Shown: positions 7,301-8,970 of the stretch, piece by piece
Position numbering within the stretch: the first letter of the stretch is position 1
Layout: every line of letters starts with the position of its first letter
From: Verrucomicrobiota bacterium
GTDB taxonomy: Bacteria; Verrucomicrobiota; Verrucomicrobiia; Chthoniobacterales; UBA10450
NCBI GenBank assembly: GCA_003218815.1
Contig: QHON01000086.1
Location: 1-8,970, forward strand
DNA length: 8,970 nt
Direction of reading: 5' to 3'
Translations under genes and position numbers: made by a program
The notes under the pieces: model-generated
Told to the model about the DNA's origin: nothing
Databases searched by the model: none
What the model saw: the letters and a program-made list of their open reading frames with translations, nothing else

Positions 7301-7613
7301 GCTCTCCTACAGCCTGATCTTTACCCCTCCAGTGGAAGCGGCGCCGGTGCCTGGGTACTCCAAGGGCGGTAAGGAAGTCATCACCAGCAAAGAGGGCAAG
7401 GAAAAGGAAGTGCCGCCGGCGGCTGTTTACAGTATGCCGTGCTGGCAGACTATCCTGAACAACTCTACCATCACCGTGGGTGTGAACAACATATTTGGTG
7501 AGGACCCGCCTAAGTCGATTGGGTTCGAGTTTGGCAACTCTACCGGCTATCCAGGCAGCAGCTACGATAACCTGGGACGGTTCCTGTATGCCCGACTGAT
7601 CAAGAAGTTCTAA
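4395..7613 (+). CDS. TonB-dependent outer-membrane receptor, full length, substrate unknown
   Basis: The 1072-residue protein is an outer-membrane beta-barrel with a plug, importing an unknown ligand with energy from TonB-ExbBD. A signal peptide covers residues 1-32 (hydrophobic core about 12-27, cleavage after ASSALA before QN). A linker of seven prolines plus Ala/Pro (35-55) follows, then a TonB-box-like segment VERVIVTGSNIP (57-68). The plug shows SLRGF (129-133), LVLIDGRR (139-146) and IEILKDGASTTYGADAVAGVINLK (174-197). The rest is barrel, ending RFLYARLIKKF with a terminal Phe, as required for barrel assembly. Late barrel motifs include GVNNIFGEDPP. A Lys/Glu-rich loop (988-1007) is unusual. 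No carboxypeptidase-like N-terminal domain or SusD partner is present, which argues against a SusC-type system. The gene is monocistronic: three promoter-like repeats lie ahead of it and a strong terminator follows. The start at 4395 is chosen from the GGAG site. Confidence 0.93.
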   Translation: MIKNVPIKFGSLRVALVASIGFPLIFASSALAQNPPPPPPPAGAAPAPAAAPGAAEVERVIVTGSNIPTAEEVGPNPVFSLNRDLINKSGQGTTTEQLLKSQPVMSASSVPVNNNGTGQAGPAGTSSISLRGFDPGASLVLIDGRRVAHFPGAANSGFGFVDLNSVPVTATQSIEILKDGASTTYGADAVAGVINLKFYKDYRGAQVTLGYGNTLDKDAGEYYGDILFGVGDDKTSISGDMFFYHHNSMFNRDRGNSAVPPFLSSNTSPYNLQLSPAVAQHPFDIFGNPQPAPTLTAAQLARKTFFATAPTGTNGLAPANTFIYDLGSRVRGSILPGFNFNAFSSSFPEQERWGGYTAFETKICDDLFRVYGDFYYVDAKTHDELAPVATGSFQTPGSPTLFIPPNHPFAVNASGVAITPPNTPTGAQVGLPFGAFNPFNPFEQIISGGTRARFADFGNRLIDNENIAERFTVGVKGDKLFNGTWGYDAGFMYSQIEQISSFQGVNGPRYEQILNANDPLFNPTSATFIGQTTPYNPFNDFSVPIASNQPLLEFATLHSRDLFTSKLATLDLNIYTTDLFDLPAGGVGLAFGGVFSREAYTIDPDDQNRLQQNAGVGRIEPVKAGRKEWAIYAEALFPIFSPKFNIPGFYSLEFTAGVRYEEWLNNDTNAAVPKVGVRWQPFDEQFTIRSTWGEGFLEPSMVQLYGPERFLLGPVHFVGFSPPGTEQAGTLQNVADPETTIEQLPNKNLAPEHDRTWTGGVVYTPKWMTNLIPNSTLTLTIDFWDIERTGVAMFLAPSAVVNGYNAGVFPGVVSPNVPTSSTGPAVLFDPSGGFAGVTSPYLNGGRENARGVDLGLQYQIETGFGIFTWLTRVSYLDQFVFQFPGDRAWQVAGRSNADWFAGSFFGDVTTGDAWYKWKGLTNLDWTWHNIDFNVTVHLVDGFWEQIKAKQFDGVWKQHWVHPTWFTDAQLSYSLIFTPPVEAAPVPGYSKGGKEVITSKEGKEKEVPPAAVYSMPCWQTILNNSTITVGVNNIFGEDPPKSIGFEFGNSTGYPGSSYDNLGRFLYARLIKKF

Positions 7614-7635
7614 GCATCGCACAGAGCAGTTTAAC

Positions 7636-7668
7636 AAAGAGGCAGCGGTTCCGGCCGCTGCCTCTTTT
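7636..7668 (+). terminator. Intrinsic terminator after the TonB-receptor gene
   Basis: A 13-bp perfect stem (AAAGAGGCAGCGG paired with CCGCTGCCTCTTT) encloses a TTCCGG loop. It starts 22 bp after the receptor stop codon and runs into TTTTGTTGT. The GC-rich stem followed by a T-rich stretch is a classical Rho-independent terminator for the plus strand. Confidence 0.88.
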
Positions 7669-7831
7669 GTTGTACGCGCCTCACGCCGGAACTTTATTTT
7701 CTTAGTTTGCATCCGTTCGAGCCTCTTTGCATTTCAACAGAAGGAAACAAAGGGATAGAACGGCCCGCGATCAGTCGAATTAGTGAATCGAGATCGAGGT
7801 TAATTCGCGTTATTCGCGGGCAAATGCCTTC
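7669..7831. other. Non-coding spacer after the receptor terminator
   Basis: No gene is recognised here. It contains a short direct repetition, ATTCGCGTTATTCGCGGG (around 7803-7820), which recalls the degenerate CGCGAAT/CGTGAAT intergenic repeats of related genomes. That likeness is from memory and not verified. Confidence 0.4.
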
Positions 7832-7894
7832 TTGTCATGTCGAGCAAGGGTCGAGACATCTCTGACTATTCTGCCTCTAAAATCGGAATGACAA
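7832..7894. repeat. MITE-like dispersed repeat, complete copy
   Basis: A 63-bp element is bounded by 7-bp terminal inverted repeats, TTGTCAT at 7832-7838 and ATGACAA at 7888-7894. The left part reads TTGTCATGTCGAGC, then AAGGG, then TCGAGACATCTCT. This part recurs at 8558-8588 and can fold (ATGTC with GACAT). The layout matches the small palindromic TGTCAT...ATGACA intergenic repeats seen in many environmental bacterial genomes. It encodes nothing and would need a transposase in trans if mobile. Confidence 0.6.
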
Positions 7895-7970
7895 AGCGAT
7901 GTTGATGGACCGCGTCACATTGCCCTGAAATCTTCTCCGAAACTCACCCTTGTCTTCAGGGTTGAATAGA

Positions 7971-8309
7971 ATGACAATAGAAAGGGAGGAAGTCTCTAAA
8001 TTCCAAATTATGAAAACGTCAAAACTGGCAAAGGCAGGCGCCTTGCTATTGATACTGGCCGTCGCGACAACAGAAGCATTCGCCAACCCACAACGCGATC
8101 AAGTTGGTGACCGTAACGTGTATGTATGGGTCACGGGATCTAGGATCCCGCAGAAAGTGAAAATCAGCCCAATCGGGACACCAACTTTTAATGCGCTGTC
8201 CGTCTGGGATCGACGTCAGATCAACCAGACAGGCCGTCAAACGACGGAGGGCGTATTGGTCCAGGATCCGTCCGTTCGGGTGATTTTGGGTCGCTCGGCG
8301 GGAATGTAA
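7971..8309 (+). CDS. Short exported protein resembling the TonB-box and first plug segment of a TonB receptor
   Basis: This is no recognised family. From the ATG at 7971 the product is 112 residues, and from the ATG at 8010 it is 99. The 8010 form has a clean signal peptide (MKTSKLAKAG, then ALLLILAVA, cleavage after AFA), but its only strong GGAGG is about 20 nt away. The 7971 start has AGGG 9 nt upstream. The mature part contains VYVWVTGSRIP (38-47 in the 99-residue form) and DRRQINQTGRQTTEGVLVQDP (68-87). These line up with VIVTGSNIP and NRDLINKSGQGTTTEQLLKSQP of the adjacent full receptor, with small indels. It then stops, and the SLRGF and IDGRR plug motifs are absent in all three plus frames downstream. 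It may be a truncated receptor pseudogene or a genuine small TonB-box protein. Intact signal peptide and frame favour the latter slightly. It is flanked by two direct copies of the TGTCATGTCGAGC repeat. Confidence 0.5.
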   Translation: MTIEREEVSKFQIMKTSKLAKAGALLLILAVATTEAFANPQRDQVGDRNVYVWVTGSRIPQKVKISPIGTPTFNALSVWDRRQINQTGRQTTEGVLVQDPSVRVILGRSAGM

Positions 8310-8625
8310 CAAGGCCGTCGCTGGACGTTCCCTTGGCTGGCTCGAATCTAAAGGGTCCGCCGAGGAGTGGTCGACGTGGGAACAAAAGGGCTGGTGACGA
8401 GCAAGATGGGACCCACTTTTTTGTTGCGCGCCAATGCTCCTCGATACAAAGCGGGGCTGGTGCACAGAGGATTGAAACGCAGGACTTCTCGCTGTTCCGC
8501 GCAGAACAGCATGGTCTCTTAGAAGGTATGTCGCTCTGTTGACAGCCAATTTCGCTGTTGTCATGTCGAGCGGAGTCGAGACATCTCTTACCGTTTTAAA
8601 TTAAGGGTTCCTCGAGTTCGCTCGT
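8310..8625. other. Intergenic stretch with no supported gene
   Basis: About 316 bp lie between the short plug-like ORF and the TPR gene. A plus-strand frame at 8333-8542 starts with TTG, has no ribosome site and has a basic, low-complexity product, so it is not called. The only structured element is the half repeat at 8558-8588. No terminator with a T-run was found for either flanking gene. Confidence 0.5.
8558..8588. repeat. MITE-like dispersed repeat, left half only
   Basis: TTGTCATGTCGAGC, then GGAG, then TCGAGACATCTCT. It matches the first 32 bp of the element at 7832 apart from the short central variation. It has the same orientation, but the right-hand ATGACAA end is missing here. Together with the first copy it forms direct repeats about 725 bp apart that bracket the short plug-like ORF. 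Confidence 0.6.
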
Positions 8626-8970
8626 TTAGCGGGGTGTGGACTCACCTTGTGTGCCGCGGGCCACGGCGAAGCGAAGATTTTCCGCAGCATCGGCGTCATC
8701 TGGCCGCAAACGCAACGCCTCCTTGAATTGGGCGATTGCCTCTGAAGGTTGTCCCAATCGCATGTAGACGACGCCAAGGCCATTGTGCACAGGCGCTTTG
8801 GGATCGAGGCGCGCAGTTTCCAGGTAATGTAATTTCGCGCCTTCAAAGTCGCCTTTTACAAAGAGCGCCCTGCCGAGGTGGTAATGCGCTTCAGGGTGGT
8901 TCGGGCTGTGCTTTAACGCGGTCTGAAACTCTGGGATCGCTTGATCCATCTTGCCTTCACGGAAAAGGAA
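8626..8970 (-). CDS. Tetratricopeptide-repeat protein, C-terminal part
   Basis: The frame is open through the right edge, so the gene starts beyond the window. 114 residues are visible before TAA. The ATG at 8949 is internal, because the residues before it (FLFREGK) complete a TPR helix. Three TPR units can be read: the end of one (LFREGKMDQAIPEFQTALKHSP), a full one (NHPEAHYHLGRALF ... LETARLDP) and another (APVHNGLGVVYMRLG ... FKEALRLRPDD), then a short tail ending GESTPR. Spacing and the conserved G/A/Y/P positions fit canonical 34-residue TPRs, which are protein-interaction scaffolds. Tandem TPRs of this kind often sit at the C-terminus of membrane glycosyltransferase-like or O-GlcNAc-transferase-like proteins, but the N-terminal domain is not in view and no enzymatic role can be claimed. 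Confidence 0.85.
   Translation of the reverse strand, partial: FLFREGKMDQAIPEFQTALKHSPNHPEAHYHLGRALFVKGDFEGAKLHYLETARLDPKAPVHNGLGVVYMRLGQPSEAIAQFKEALRLRPDDADAAENLRFAVARGTQGESTPR

Noticed and set aside
8333..8542. 69-codon plus-strand frame downstream of the short plug-like ORF
   Set aside because: It starts with TTG, has no ribosome site, and its Arg/Gly/Gln-rich composition has no family likeness. It does not continue the TonB plug either.
8290..8560. Continuation of a frameshifted TonB receptor after the short ORF
   Set aside because: Reading the three plus frames gave no SLRGF, IDGRR, YGADAVAGVIN or barrel-like motifs, so at most a severely truncated remnant is present.

Overview
The window looks like chromosomal DNA from a Gram-negative bacterium with an outer membrane, most likely a soil or freshwater Verrucomicrobium of the Chthoniobacter/Udaeobacter type. 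That placement is inferred from three things: the style of the large TonB-dependent receptor (Pro/Ala-rich linker followed by VTGSNIP), weak or absent Shine-Dalgarno sites before most genes, and short TGTCATGTCGAGC-type dispersed repeats. No rRNA or universal marker gene is present to prove it.

Positions 1-3831 hold ordinary housekeeping genes. The 3' end of a dGTPase-family gene (+ strand) meets a four-gene minus-strand run head-on. In transcription order the run is an NhaD/CitM-type sodium:proton antiporter, riboflavin synthase alpha (ribE), a type I 3-dehydroquinate dehydratase (aroD) and a stand-alone Lon-substrate-binding-domain protein. The antiporter and ribE are only 10 bp apart. The next two gaps are 85 and 79 bp, so one transcript is possible but not shown. 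The functions (ion homeostasis, flavin synthesis, shikimate pathway, proteolysis-related) do not form an obvious pathway.

Positions 3832-4394 are a divergent intergenic region. Its right half is a 94-96 bp tandem repeat (about 2.8 copies). Each copy carries the same TTGTCA-15-AATAAA/T promoter-like pair, and the last copy leads into the gene for a 1072-residue TonB-dependent outer-membrane receptor. That gene ends in a strong intrinsic terminator at 7636-7668.

Positions 7669-8625 are accessory-looking and mostly non-coding. They contain a MITE-like 63-bp repeat, a short ORF encoding an exported protein that resembles only the TonB-box and first part of a TonB-receptor plug, and a second, half copy of the same repeat in the same orientation. 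A minus-strand TPR-protein gene starts beyond the right edge and ends at 8626.

The points most worth a second look are the tandem promoter-bearing repeats ahead of the receptor and the short plug-like secreted ORF bracketed by direct repeats. No CRISPR array, tRNA, rRNA, transposase or phage gene was seen.
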